64,000 bases of DNA from Bog-257 sp963834135 (lineage in GTDB: Bacteria > Acidobacteriota > Terriglobia > Terriglobales > Acidobacteriaceae): NCBI GenBank assembly GCA_963834135.1, contig CAWIAN010000005.1, positions 186,001 to 250,000 on the forward strand, read 5' to 3'. This document shows, one piece after another, positions 37,755 to 47,480 of the stretch. The notes under the pieces are model-generated. The model did not search any database and was not told the origin of the DNA. It was given only the letters and a program-made list of their open reading frames with translations. The translations under genes were made by a program, and so were the position numbers. The stretch's first letter is position 1; each line of letters begins with the position of its first letter.

Positions 37755-38808
37755 CTAGTGACCGGCATCTCCACGCAGCTTGCCGATGTCTTCCTTTAGG
37801 TCCCACAACGTAGGGCATCGACAGCGCATTCCAGTTGTCATCGTCGAGATGCTGCCACGTCATGCCGTCATCTTTCGAGATGTCCGATCCGTTAGTTCCG
37901 ACCGCAATCCACGACTTGGTTGCCGCATCCCACGCAACTGAAGATCGATATCCATGGGGTGGCTTCGACGGGGCCGTCCAATGATGCCCACTGTCCGTCG
38001 TGAACGCGGCGGTACCTGACGTTTCGTTCCGCTTCTTGTAATCGCCGCCCACGGTCACTCCATGATTGGCATCGCGGAAGAAAACCGAGAACGCCCCGGC
38101 AGACTCGCTGCCGCCCGCGAGAGGAAGAGCGACATCCAGACATCCCTGCGCGACGTCGCGTCTTGCGAGCAGCGGCGATAACAGCGCGCGAGGCCCTCCC
38201 GTTCCACCGGTCACGAGGATGTACTGTTGCGAGCCGAAGACGAAAGCGGAGCTGTTGCTGGCCGCAAAAGCGGCTTCTCCCGGACGGGCGGCACAGGATG
38301 CTGCGTCGAGAATCCATTGGCTCTCAGGTTTCGCATTCATCGTATAGAAGTGGTCATGAATCGGATCCCCGATCACCACGCCGGTCTTAACGGTATCTGA
38401 CATCGTATGACTGCCACGCTGAAATACCATCGCATCCCAGAACCCATCCTTCTCCGTGTTCCGGATCAGCTCGGTCCAATGGGAGCAACCGTCATTCGTC
38501 TCGTAGATCCGGGACTGATCTCCGGGACCGGCCGACATCACCATCGCCCGTTTGGCATCCCAGGCCCAGACGGCGCGAAAGTCCAGCTTCTCAGCGCCGA
38601 GCGGGATTGAACATCGCTGCCAATGCTTGCCTCCGTCCAGTGTTTTGAGAACGGTGCCCTCAGAGCCGCTCGCCCAGGCGACCGAGGCGCTGACGGCATG
38701 AATCCCGCGAAGACTCGCAGTAGTTCCCGATTTCTGTAGCTCCCACTGCGCGAGGGCATTCGTGGAGACAAGCAAAACAAGTGAGAAGAAGACGAGGCTC
38801 GGATTCAT
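37755..38808 (-). CDS. Secreted BNR/sialidase-like repeat protein (frameshifted)
   Basis: It has a signal peptide (SLVFFSLVLLVSTNALAQ) and repeated BNR-like Asp boxes (TLDGGKHWQR, TNDGCSHWTE, TTDSGHHWTA, SKDDGMTWQH). An extra base at about 37788-37794 breaks the frame; the correct frame ends GKLRGDAGH at 37755, giving 350 residues. Without repair the reading frame runs on and overlaps the convergent gene. Such proteins are propellers related to photosystem-assembly factor Ycf48. Enzyme activity is not evident. Confidence 0.82.
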
Positions 38809-38860
38809 CGCCGTCGAGTGTAACGCCCGTAAGCGCGGCAGTCGAGAACCGCCGCAGGCC

Positions 38861-38890
38861 ACAACCCGTACCAACCCGTACCAACCCGTA
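38861..38890. repeat. Three tandem 10-bp repeats
   Basis: CCAACCCGTA occurs three times, the first with ACAACCCGTA. It lies in the gap between the divergent BNR and AI-2E genes. Confidence 0.6.
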
Positions 38891-39007
38891 CATCGATCGC
38901 ATTAGGGAGGCAGACAGTCAACTTCGTTCTCCCGAGCCACCGGCGTTCTCTCTGCAGTACTATTACGGCGCCATCCTTCGTGTTACAACTAAACCGTCGA
39001 AACGACC

Positions 39008-40085
39008 ATGAACAACAAGCGCAACACGATCGTCTTTCTCTCGGCATTGGTCGTGATTGCCCTGTGCCTGTCCATTGTCATCACCTGGCATTTCCTCAGG
39101 CCGTTCGCATTTGCCGTGATTCTGGCGGTGGTTTTCTATCCTCTGCACGATCGAATGTTGCGGGTAACCAAGCAACGCAACGGCTGGGCTGCGCTGCTTT
39201 CGACGCTAACTGTTTTCCTCGTCTTTGGAGTTCCCGCCTTCGTCATCGCAACCGTTGGAGCTAACGAAGCTCTGAATGCCGCGCATTACCTGAGCCGGAG
39301 AAGTGCCGAGGAAGGCGGTTTCACTTCGTTCGTCACCAACATTGTGCAGGCTCCACTGCACTACGTTGGGCACTGGATCGATCTTTCCAAATACGATCTC
39401 CACGCCATCGTTGGTTCGAACGCGCAGAAAGTCAGCCTGAGCATGGTGGGCTTCGGCGCGGCCGTTCTCGGCAACCTGGCCAGATTTACGGTCGATGCGC
39501 TGATCACGTTCGTCATCCTGTTTTTCCTCTTTCGCGAAGGCAAGGATTGGGCCTATCGCGCCGGGAAACTCGCTCCAATCTCGGACGTGCAAGTGGCCCG
39601 CCTTTACCAGAACATCTCCGACACCATCATCGCGAACGTTTACGGCATTCTTACCGTGGGCGCGGCGCAAGGTCATGCTCACCGGGATTGCCATGAAGAT
39701 TGTCGGCATGCCCTCGGCGGTGCTGCTTGGACTCGGCGCAGGCTTTGCGTCGATCATTCCGGTCGTGGGGTCTGCACTGGTATGGGGGACGGTGGCGATT
39801 TACCTGTTTGCGCAGGGCGCGATTTGGAAGGGCGTTTTCCTGCTGGTGTGGGGAACCGTGGTGGTGAGCTCGATCGACAACGTCATTCGGCCATGGGTGG
39901 TCGGCAATCGAGTCGAGCTGCACCCGATGGTTCTGGTCTTCTTCATCCTCGGCGGCGTCGAGGCCTTCGGATTCATCGGACTGTTTCTGGGCCCGGTGGT
40001 GGCTTCGGTGCTGGCAGCAGTGTTTGGAATGTTGCGCGAAGAGGTGGGGGAGCTGGGGGCGCGCTCGGCAGGCGCCGAGCCTTGA
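39008..40085 (+). CDS. AI-2E family transporter (frameshifted)
   Basis: It is a membrane protein of 358 residues after repair of one extra base near 39673. The family pattern is present: two N-terminal helices (VVIALCLSIVITWHFLRPFA), a soluble stretch, then PSAVLLGLGAGFASIIPVVG, SSIDNVIRPWVVGNRVELHP and FGFIGLFLGPVVASVLAAVF. Members export autoinducer-2 or act as sodium/proton antiporters; the name is historical. There is no strong ribosome-binding site. Confidence 0.88.
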
Positions 40086-40250
40086 AAGGGCACGCCTTCA
40101 GGCGTGTCGTTGCAAAAACAACTCGTGACCGGAGTCGGCTTCACACGGCTGAAAAAAGCCTCGGAAGATTTGTGCCGCCGACTGAAGTCGGCTCCGGAAA
40201 ACCAGAATAAACAGCTTAGACGCGGACCTGAAGGTCCGCTCTACCAGCAC
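40086..40250. repeat. TTCA/TGAA-loop stems downstream of the AI-2E gene
   Basis: Stems such as GGGCACGCCTTCAGGCGTGTC, CCGACTGAAGTCGG and GGACCTGAAGGTCC recur here. They are of the same kind as those in nrdJ and at 20036-20402. Confidence 0.6.
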
Positions 40251-40311
40251 AGCTCGTCGCGGACGGTTTTTCACCAGTCAATTCAGCCGCGACACTTGTT
40301 CGTGGCCGCCA

Positions 40312-40602
40312 TTACTCCGTCAGCGGCGCGTACAGATCTCCTTGTTTCCGCACTCCAATATCCTTCAGCGCCTTGACCGCATACTCCTGAAAGTGCGGCG
40401 AATCGCGATGCGCCTGCAAGGCCGCGTCATCACGGTACTGTTCGTAAATGAAGAAGTGGCGCGGGTCATCCTTGTGCCGGTGGACGATATACATCAGGCA
40501 ACCGGGCTCCTGACGCGAGGCCGTTTGCAGCTTGGTGAAGATCTCCGCTACTTCGTTTTCATGTCCGGGATTCGCAATCCAGGTAACCGCCAGCACGAGC
40601 AT
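40312..40602 (-). CDS. ABM-domain quinol monooxygenase-like protein
   Basis: It is 96 residues with the antibiotic biosynthesis monooxygenase fold: VTWIANPGHENEVAEIF, EPGCLMYIVHRHKDDPRHFF and YEQYRDDAALQAHRDSPHF. It resembles YgiN, which acts on quinols, but many members have no proven reaction. It lies alone between repeat-rich gaps. Confidence 0.88.
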   Translation of the reverse strand: MLVLAVTWIANPGHENEVAEIFTKLQTASRQEPGCLMYIVHRHKDDPRHFFIYEQYRDDAALQAHRDSPHFQEYAVKALKDIGVRKQGDLYAPLTE

Positions 40603-40743
40603 TGTGAACTCCAGTCGGGTGGAGCACGCCTTCGGGCGTGCATCAGATTCACAGCATTTCAGTTTGCGCTTTAGCGCCTGAGATAAAGCGCATTACCCCA
40701 GCTGTTAAAGCCGGCTTTTCTCGGCGCGATCGATGCCACCCGT

Positions 40744-42067
40744 CTACTTCCTGCCGATCCCATTCAGCATGCTGACAAACTCCGGCATGAAGATGGTCTG
40801 CTCTCGGTCCGGGCCGGTGGAGATGATCGCAATCTTCGCGCACGATTCCTTTTCGATGAACTCCAGATACTGCTTGGCCTTTTCCGGCAGCTGATCGTAC
40901 TTGTCGATGCCGTAGGTGTTGGTCTTCCAGCCCGGCAGCTTGTTGTAGACGGGCTCAATCTTCTCGAAGGTCGAGATCTGCGCCGGAATCTGCTGCGTTT
41001 CCTTGCCGTCGATTTTGTAGCTGACAGCAACCGGAATCTCGGCGGAATCATCCAGCACATCGAGCTTGGTGACTACCAGCCAGCTGGTTCCGTTGATCAT
41101 GTTCGAATAGCGCAGCAGCGGCATGTCGAGCCAGCCGGTGCGGCGCGGACGTCCCGTGACGGCGCCGAATTCGTTGCCCTTCTTGCGCAGTGCCTCGCCG
41201 ATCTCGTCTTTCGACTCGGTAGGAAATGGCCCTTCGCCGACGCGCGTGCAATACGCCTTGGTAACGCCGATCACGCGTGTCGATCGAGGTCGGAGGCACG
41301 CCGGTTCCGGTTGCCGCTCCGCCCGAAGTCGCGCTCGACGAGGTCACGAACGGATACGTGCCGTGATCGATGTCGAGCATCGTGCCTTGCGCGCCTTCGA
41401 ACATTACCGACTCGCCATGGTCGATCGCCTGGTTCAGCAGCACGGCCGTATCGGCGACGAACGGCGCGACGCGGTCGGCGATTTCCGAGTACTCGCGGTA
41501 CATCTTGTCCGGGTCGAGCGGCTCGCTGTTGAAGAGCGCGTGCGCGATGGTGTTCTTCTCACGGACGGCATTTTCGATGTGCTTTTGCAGCAGCGCCTTG
41601 TCGAGCAGGTCCTGAACGCGCAGGCCGCTGCGATGCATCTTGTCCTCGTATGTGGGACCAATGCCGCGCGAGGTGGTGCCGATCTTCACGCGTCCGGGCG
41701 CGTTCTCCGCCGCCAGCTCGATCATGCGGTGGTAGGGAAGAATGACGTGCGCGCGATTGCTGACGAACAGATTGCCGTCGACCTTCACGCCGGTCGCGCG
41801 CAACGCGTCGACTTCCTTCATGAAGGCGAATGGGTCGAGCACCACGCCGTTACCGATGACGCCGCGGCAGCCTTCGCGCAGCACGCCGCAGGGAATCAGT
41901 TGCAGGATGAACTTCTTGCCCTTGATGGTGACGGTGTGTCCCGCATTGTGGCCGCCGGAATAGCGCGCCACGACCTTGAAGCGCTCCGAAAGTACGTCGA
42001 CGATTTTGCCTTTGCCCTCGTCGCCCCATTGGGCGCCGACGACCACTGCTGTCTTGCCTGTTCTCAA
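40744..42067 (-). CDS. purA: Adenylosuccinate synthase (frameshifted)
   Basis: It joins IMP and aspartate using GTP in AMP synthesis. Motifs: VVVGAQWGDEGKGKIVDVL, the catalytic His in HNAGHTV, TTSRGIGPTYEDK and MFEGAQGTMLDIDHGTYP. The C-terminal half lies in another frame (VIGVTKAYCTRVGEGPFPTE). One extra base at about 41281 explains this. The start is taken as TTG 42067, with GGAGA 5 nt upstream; that gives 440 residues after repair, about the usual length. An ATG at 42124 is a less likely start. As an essential-type gene, its break is probably an assembly error. Confidence 0.92.
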
Positions 42068-42239
42068 CTGGTTCTCCGCTGGCGGTCGCAGGATTTGGAC
42101 GCGCGACCGCACGATTTCGCACACGCTCGCCTCTTCTGCCGAAGCACAACTGAATTCTGGGAGTGATGGAGGAGACGGACGGTGTAACTTTAGATTTTAC
42201 AGGGTTGGCGCAAACACGAGCTGACGCGGACGAAAACTG

Positions 42240-42315
42240 TCATCACGTGCGTAGTGAGCGATCAGTTCTTGCGTGCAGAGCAGACCTGGCCCCGCTAGTA
42301 ATGACAATTTCGTTG
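42240..42315. repeat. GTCATCAC-type repeat between purA and fpg
   Basis: GTCATCACGTGCGTAGTGAG starts the element and GTAATGACAAT ends it, like the outer arms of the cruciform at 31793-31919. It lies in the divergent gap. Confidence 0.45.
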
Positions 42316-42357
42316 GCGGCGAGCACGCCGACGGCGTGATGCCTTACACTATTCCCA

Positions 42358-43225
42358 ATGCCTGAACTTCCTGAGGTAGAAACCATTGCCCGCGGCCTCG
42401 ACAAGCGCATTGCGGGCGACGTTATTGAGTCGGTCTGGATCGGCGACAAGCCGCAGGTGCTCAAGTCTTCTGCAGCTGAGATCGCCGAGGTACTGGAGCA
42501 CTCGCGCATCGCGCATGTGCGTCGCGTAGGCAAGCACATCGTGTTCGATCTAGAAAGTCCCCACGTCTCGAAAATCGCCAGACATGGGGCACCCGGAACT
42601 CCTGTAACCGGGAACAAAGCCCAGTGGATCGTCCATTTGGGTATGACCGGACAGTTGCTGATCGGGCCGTCCGATGCTCCGATCCTGAAGCACACGCATG
42701 CCATACTGAAGCTCGCGTCGGGACGGGAACTGCGCTTCGTCGACTATCGCCGCTTCGGCCGGCTTGCCGTCGTGCGGATCGAAGAAGGAGCGGGCTTCGG
42801 CGCACCCGGCCTCGAGCCGCTGGAGACCGACCTCGTTCACTTCGTCCCGCTCTTTCGCGGACGAAAAACTCCGATCAAGAGCGCGCTTGCTCAACCAGAA
42901 GCTGCTGAGCGGCGTCGGCAACATCTATGCCGACGAGTCGCTCTTCCGCGCCAAAGTTCGGCCGAGGCGTCGTGCCTCGTCGCTCACTCGCGCCGAATTT
43001 CAGAAGCTTCACAAGGGGCTGCAGCAGGTCTTGCGCGAGGCGATCAAGGCGGGTGGATCGTCGGTCAGCGACTACGTGGACGCCGAAGGCCGCGAAGGAT
43101 TCTTCCAATTGAAACATTATGTTTACGGAAGAGAAGGAAAACCGTGTCGGGTGTGCAAGACGCCCATCAAGCGGGTTATCATCGCAGGACGCAGCAGTCA
43201 CTACTGTTCGCATTGCCAGAAATGA
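42358..43225 (+). CDS. mutM: Formamidopyrimidine-DNA glycosylase (frameshifted)
   Basis: It removes oxidised purines from DNA. Seen: the catalytic N-terminus PELPEVETIARGL, IVHLGMTGQLLIGP, the helix-two-turn-helix NQKLLSGVGNIYADESLF and a complete zinc finger (CRVCKTPI and SHYCSHCQK). One extra base near 42886 breaks the frame, and repair gives 288 residues. Residues about 68-79 (HVSKIARHGAPG) are encoded by a hairpin repeat with a TGGGGCACCC tail, just before the conserved IVHLGMTG, so the protein is longer than usual. Confidence 0.92.
42559..42594 (+). repeat. Hairpin repeat with TGGGGCACCC tail inside fpg
   Basis: CCCACGTCT (42559-42567) pairs with AGACATGGG (42580-42588) with one mismatch. 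TGGGGCACCC follows at 42585-42594. Intergenic copies at 5261, 18370 and 62614 have other stems but the same tail. Confidence 0.65.
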
Positions 43226-43233
43226 AAATCGGG

Positions 43234-43430
43234 TTCACCACGGAGGCGCGGAGGACACGGAGAAAATCGAACGGAATCCAGCCTCAAAGCGGCAGCCGTC
43301 TGGTTCACTGAAGTCGTGCCTTGATACAAAGCAACAAATGTCGCAGACAGATCGAATTCTCTGTCGTTCTCGATGCGCATATACAAGAGCTTCGTTTTTG
43401 CTCCGTGATCTCCGTGCCTCTGTGGTGAAC
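43234..43430. repeat. CACCACGGAGG-type terminal inverted repeat element
   Basis: The left arm TTCACCACGGAGGCGCGGAG and the right arm CTCCGTGCCTCTGTGGTGAA are inverted copies about 150 bp apart. No gene was seen inside. It lies between fpg and the ROK kinase gene. Confidence 0.7.
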
Positions 43431-43454
43431 AAATCACAGTTATAAGGATTCCGC

Positions 43455-44477
43455 ATGAGCGTTATTTCCATTGCAGTCGATCTCGGAGGTACCAACTTGC
43501 GCATAGCCGCCGTCAGTGAAGACGGCAAGATGCTGGAGAAGGTGACCACCGGAACCGAGGTGCAAAAAGGCCGCGACCACGTTATCGGCGAGATGGTCGA
43601 GGCCATCCAATCGCTGACCATCAAGCACAAGAGCTCCGGCAAACTCGTCGGCATCGGTATCGGAGTGCCCGGCTTCATCGATATGGATACGGGTACGATC
43701 CTGCGCTCGCCGAACCTGCAGGACTGGGCAAATTTTCCCGTGCACCAGGAGATCGAGAAGCGGCTGAACACCAAGGTCATCCTGGAGAACGACGCCAATG
43801 CCGCCGCGATGGGCGAGAAGTGGCTCGGTGCCGGCCGCAACACCGATCACATGGCGATGTACACGCTGGGCACCGGAGTCGGCGGCGGCATCGTGCAGAA
43901 TGGCCGGCTGTGGCACGGCATCAACGGCATGGCCGGCGAGCTGGGACACTTCAACATCGAGTCCGAAGGCCATCCCTGTGGTTGTGGCAGCCGCGGATGC
44001 CTGGAGCAGTACGCTTCGGCGACGGCCATCGTTCGCATGGCGCACGAAGCGATCGACAGCGGCAATGCTCCCGATCTCGCCGACCTCGCCGGAGGCAACG
44101 TCGAATTCACCTCGCGCAGCATCTATCAGCTCGCCATCCAGGGACATCCGTCGGCGCAGAAGATCTACCAGCGCGTCGGTCGCGCCCTGGCCATCGGCAT
44201 CGGGTCGATGATCAATGCGTTGAACCTGCCCATGTACGTGATCGGCGGCGGCGTTTCCAGCGCCTGGGACGCTTACGCTCCGACCATGTTCGAGGAGCTC
44301 AAGGTGAGATCGTTGATCTACGGGCTCACCGCGCCGGATCGAGTTCAGCCCGGCCAGAAGCATACCGTCGTCACCATCGCCCTAATGGGCAGCGATGCCG
44401 GTCTCTACGGCGCGGCACGCCTGCCGATGCTACCGGAGAGCTCGCAAACGGAAGCAGTGCGCTCAGGAAAGGTCTAG
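43455..44477 (+). CDS. ROK family glucokinase
   Basis: It phosphorylates glucose or a related sugar with ATP. It is 340 residues: VDLGGTNLRIAAV (phosphate loop), ENDANAAAMGEKW (catalytic Asp), LGTGVGGGIV and the zinc-binding ROK signature GHPCGCGSRGCLEQYAS. The block MAGELGHFNI supplies the sugar-binding Glu and His. The exact sugar cannot be told from sequence. Confidence 0.92.
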   Translation: MSVISIAVDLGGTNLRIAAVSEDGKMLEKVTTGTEVQKGRDHVIGEMVEAIQSLTIKHKSSGKLVGIGIGVPGFIDMDTGTILRSPNLQDWANFPVHQEIEKRLNTKVILENDANAAAMGEKWLGAGRNTDHMAMYTLGTGVGGGIVQNGRLWHGINGMAGELGHFNIESEGHPCGCGSRGCLEQYASATAIVRMAHEAIDSGNAPDLADLAGGNVEFTSRSIYQLAIQGHPSAQKIYQRVGRALAIGIGSMINALNLPMYVIGGGVSSAWDAYAPTMFEELKVRSLIYGLTAPDRVQPGQKHTVVTIALMGSDAGLYGAARLPMLPESSQTEAVRSGKV

Positions 44478-44790
44478 ACGAGTACAGATCAAGATCGTGT
44501 AGAGCCGGCCTTCAGGCCGGTCCTACAAACGTCATTCGGACTTGAGTCGGGCTTCACAGGCTGCTGAAAAACTCGAGTCGGTCGGCTCGTCGGACTGAGG
44601 TTTGCCTCGCCGAATTCAAATTAAAGGGCTTGTCGGCACGGCTGAAGCCGTGCCCTGACACAAAACTTACGTTTCGAGAGTTTTTCAGCCCTGTTCGGCC
44701 GGGGGCATTCAGGTGCGGGCGCGTTCGGGCAGCAGGACCTCGTCGATTTTCAAAGAGTTGTCATCACAGCTGGGCTTCGATCGGGCTCTT
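44478..44790. repeat. Repeat-rich 313-bp gap
   Basis: It contains TAGAGCCGGCCTTCAGGCC near 44502, GGCACGGCTGAAGCCGTGCC near 44637, and an inverted pair CTGAAAAACTC (about 44564) and GAGTTTTTCAG (about 44679) around 100 bp. No gene was seen. Confidence 0.6.
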
Positions 44791-45792
44791 TTATCTCTGA
44801 CGCAGCAGCAGTGCGGGAAGCAGCGCCATCAACAGAATCCCTAGCATCACCAGCCACGACAATTTGTTGGCGAAGTTTACGGTGTAACCGATGCCGACAC
44901 GCTTGGACACGAAGATGGCCGGGTCATCGGGGTTGTAATAAAACATCCCTGCCTTCCAGTAAGAATCGTTCCGCGGTTCCGGAACAACGTCGGTCGCAGC
45001 GCGTGCGGTGATCTTCCGAATCGACCATGCGAGCAGCACGGCGACCGATGCAATCGTCACTCCCGGAATCAGCCAGATTGGAAACGTCATCAAGGGCAGC
45101 AGCGCGACCATGCCGAAGGCAAAGCTCACCGGATACAGCATCAATAACAGGATGGTCACGGTAACGTGACGCATCGTGGTGTTGCGCGAAGCCCGTAAGA
45201 GCATGAGGGCGAACAGGAGAAAGAGCGCGCCCAGAAACGCTGCCAGCAGCACCGGCCCGTATACCCCCTGGAAGCTGCGCGTAGCCCAGCCATTTGGCTG
45301 CCCATCGGCGCCCCAGTGGACCGGAAACTGCTCCGGTATCTGGTTCCAGTGCGATTGCAAATAGAACGCTACCGCAGCCAGCCAGACGAATGGTGGCACA
45401 CAGAGCCACAGGCTTAGAATCCTTTGCTGCTCCGGTGTCGAAAGCTCTGCCTGACGAACCTCAGGTACCGGTGTTCCGTAGCGCTCATGTATTTCACGAA
45501 ACTTCAGCCAATAACTAAAGACGCCGCCGACGAACAGCAGCAACATAGGGAGCACTATCAATGCCGCGGCATGCTCGGGGAAGAGCGGCAGCATGACCGC
45601 CATGGCAATCACCGTCCACAGCGCCATCTGCAGCCGGTAGGAACGAAGCAAGCGGCGGCCGTCCGTGCTTTGCGGGAAGCTTATGTCAACGGTCGCGCCG
45701 AAGAATATCCCCGGGCGGGTCAGCAGAGGAGTGAACTGAAGAATCACTCCCACCATCATCAACGGAAGCAGCATTAACAGTTCAAGTTTCAT
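44791..45792 (-). CDS. DUF1648/DUF5808 domain membrane protein
   Basis: It is 333 residues with about eight hydrophobic helices. The DUF1648 block reads IPEQFPVHWGADGQPNGW, and the DUF5808 end reads WKAGMFYYNPDDPAIFV. It overlaps the upstream GntR regulator gene by 4 nt. Similar pairs in Firmicutes respond to cell-wall or membrane stress. Its activity is unknown. Confidence 0.9.
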   Translation of the reverse strand: MKLELLMLLPLMMVGVILQFTPLLTRPGIFFGATVDISFPQSTDGRRLLRSYRLQMALWTVIAMAVMLPLFPEHAAALIVLPMLLLFVGGVFSYWLKFREIHERYGTPVPEVRQAELSTPEQQRILSLWLCVPPFVWLAAVAFYLQSHWNQIPEQFPVHWGADGQPNGWATRSFQGVYGPVLLAAFLGALFLLFALMLLRASRNTTMRHVTVTILLLMLYPVSFAFGMVALLPLMTFPIWLIPGVTIASVAVLLAWSIRKITARAATDVVPEPRNDSYWKAGMFYYNPDDPAIFVSKRVGIGYTVNFANKLSWLVMLGILLMALLPALLLRQR

Positions 45793-46181
45793 GACTTCAA
45801 CTCATTCGCCAAGCGAAGCAGTTCATTGCTGAGCTTCGCGGCAGAAGTTCCTTTCGCCAGCGCTTCAGCGACCAGGGCATGCAATCGCCGGCGGAATTCT
45901 TCGACTTGCTCAGGAGCCGCGGTGGGAGCGCTGCGCTCTACGACAGTCGCGCTGCGGCCATGCCGCAGGTCCAGCCAACCTTCCTCGGCCAAGGTTCGGT
46001 AGGCCTCGGCCACCGTATTGAAATGCACCCCTAAATCCATTGCTACCCTGCGAACCGATGGCAGATCCGCTCCCGGAGCCAGCTTTCCGTTCACCAGGAG
46101 GATTCGAATTCCGTCCACAATCTGGCGATACGCTGGTGTTGGGGAGTCGAGATTAATGCGCAATGTAAGCCCGTTTGTCAC
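45789..46181 (-). CDS. GntR family regulator, YtrA subfamily
   Basis: It is 130 residues from GTG 46181. It has a winged HTH (IRILLVNGKLAPGADLPSVR, then DLGVHFNTVAEAYRTLAEEG) and only a short C-terminal helix pair, as in YtrA regulators. It should repress its own promoter, which overlaps repeated ACTGT blocks. The last codons overlap the DUF1648 gene. Confidence 0.93.
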   Translation of the reverse strand: MTNGLTLRINLDSPTPAYRQIVDGIRILLVNGKLAPGADLPSVRRVAMDLGVHFNTVAEAYRTLAEEGWLDLRHGRSATVVERSAPTAAPEQVEEFRRRLHALVAEALAKGTSAAKLSNELLRLANELKS

Positions 46182-46218
46182 TGTTTACTGTATACATACA
46201 CTGTACACTTGTTGTCAA
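46182..46218 (-). promoter_or_regulatory. Sigma-70 promoter and operator of the gntR operon
   Basis: On the minus strand TTGACA (46218-46213) and TATACA (46194-46189) are 18 bp apart. The expected start of transcription falls at or within two bases of the GTG start codon, so the mRNA would be leaderless. Between and over them lie ACTGT blocks (plus-strand 46180, 46187, 46199) and the palindrome TGTATACA. This is a likely site for the encoded repressor. Confidence 0.65.
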
Positions 46219-46236
46219 GCCCAGATTGCAATTCGT

Positions 46237-46340
46237 CTCAAAAACAGAATCGCCAGCCTTTTGGCTGGCGATGAAATCCGGGCTAAAGCCCAATCTTTTC
46301 TTTCACGTGGACGTTGGCCTGAAGGTCAGCTCTTCCGCCC
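46237..46340. repeat. Stem-loop repeats between hisC and gntR
   Basis: CGCCAGCC-TTTT-GGCTGGCG near 46252 and GGGCTAAAGCCC near 46280 are clear stems. One may stop transcription on either strand. Confidence 0.5.
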
Positions 46341-46346
46341 GTAACC

Positions 46347-47480
46347 TCACTTCAACTCGGGCACGCGGTTGCGGACGTTGCGCAGGGTCTCAAGGAACAA
46401 GTGATTCTGCTCGCGGGTGCCGATGCTGACGCGGAAGGCATTCGGCGATCCCCAGGGTCCACTCATCGGACGAACGATGATTCCTTGCTGCTCAAGCAGC
46501 TTGCACAATGGCGCGGATTCCTCTGCTAACTCGCAGTACAGAAAGTTCGCCCAGGTCGGCACCACCCGGATACCCAGCTCGGCGATCGCCGCGGTCAGCA
46601 TTTCGGCGCCGCTGGCATTGTTCTCCACCGCGAGCTGTACGTGACCAACGTCGGCCAGGCTGGCCAGCGCGGCGGTTTCCCCGAGCGAGGAAACCATGAA
46701 CGCCGGACGCATGCGCGCGAAGTATGAGATCAATTCCGACGGACCCATGCCGTAGCCAACGCGAATTCCGGCCAGTCCCTGAGCCTTGGAAAACGTCCGC
46801 AATACCACCACCGGACGTCCGGCACGCACATAGTCGATCGAATGGGAATACTCGATTCCGCGCTCACCGGCAAAATAGTTAGCAAACTCGTAGTAAGCCT
46901 CGTCCAGAATGGTGACGACATGCGACGGCAGGCGATCGAGGAAGCCGTCGATCTCGGCAGCGGTGACCACGGTGCCGGTTGGATTATTCGGATTGGCAAG
47001 ATACACAACGCGCGTGTTGGCGTCGACCGCCTCGAGAATTCGCTCCAGGTCATAGCCATCGTTCAGCGTAGGCACTTCGATCAGCCGCGCGCCGGTGGCG
47101 TTGGTAACTAGCGGGTAGACGATGAACGACAACTTGCTGGTGACCGCGTTCAGGCCGGGACCGAGCAGCGTGCGAGCTATGATCTCGAGAAACGTCGTCG
47201 AGCCAGCGGTAGCGAGAATCTGATTAGGCTTGATCTCCTGAATTTCGGCGATGCGTGAAACCAGTTCCGTTGTAGCCGTGTCGGGATAAAAGTGAATGTC
47301 GGAAGTCGCGGCTTTGAGCGCTTCAATGGCCAACGGTGAAGGCCCGAACGGGTTCTCATTCGAGGCCATTTTGATGCAGCGCACGCCAGTCTCCAGTTCC
47401 GCCTGCCGCAGATGTTTCCCCGGCTTATAGCTGGTCAATTTTTGAATGTGTTTTGGAACCAGCTTTCCGTAGTCGTTCAT
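46347..47480 (-). CDS. hisC: Histidinol-phosphate aminotransferase
   Basis: A PLP enzyme of histidine synthesis, 377 residues. PLP lysine region: RTFSKAQGLAGIRVGYG. Also ASNENPFGPSPLAIEAL, YLANPNNPTGTV and ILDEAYYEFA. It overlaps rluB by 4 nt and is the last gene of the M50-trpS-scpA-scpB-rluB run. Some relatives act on tyrosine or phenylalanine instead. Confidence 0.92.
   Translation of the reverse strand: MNDYGKLVPKHIQKLTSYKPGKHLRQAELETGVRCIKMASNENPFGPSPLAIEALKAATSDIHFYPDTATTELVSRIAEIQEIKPNQILATAGSTTFLEIIARTLLGPGLNAVTSKLSFIVYPLVTNATGARLIEVPTLNDGYDLERILEAVDANTRVVYLANPNNPTGTVVTAAEIDGFLDRLPSHVVTILDEAYYEFANYFAGERGIEYSHSIDYVRAGRPVVVLRTFSKAQGLAGIRVGYGMGPSELISYFARMRPAFMVSSLGETAALASLADVGHVQLAVENNASGAEMLTAAIAELGIRVVPTWANFLYCELAEESAPLCKLLEQQGIIVRPMSGPWGSPNAFRVSIGTREQNHLFLETLRNVRNRVPELK

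Noticed and set aside
42067..42150. tRNA-like 3' end before purA (TCCAAATCC flanked by GTCGC/GCGAC)
   Set aside because: It looks like a T-arm followed by GACCGCCA, but the stem next to the loop does not pair well and no matching 5' acceptor, D-arm or anticodon arm was found upstream. It is at most a remnant.
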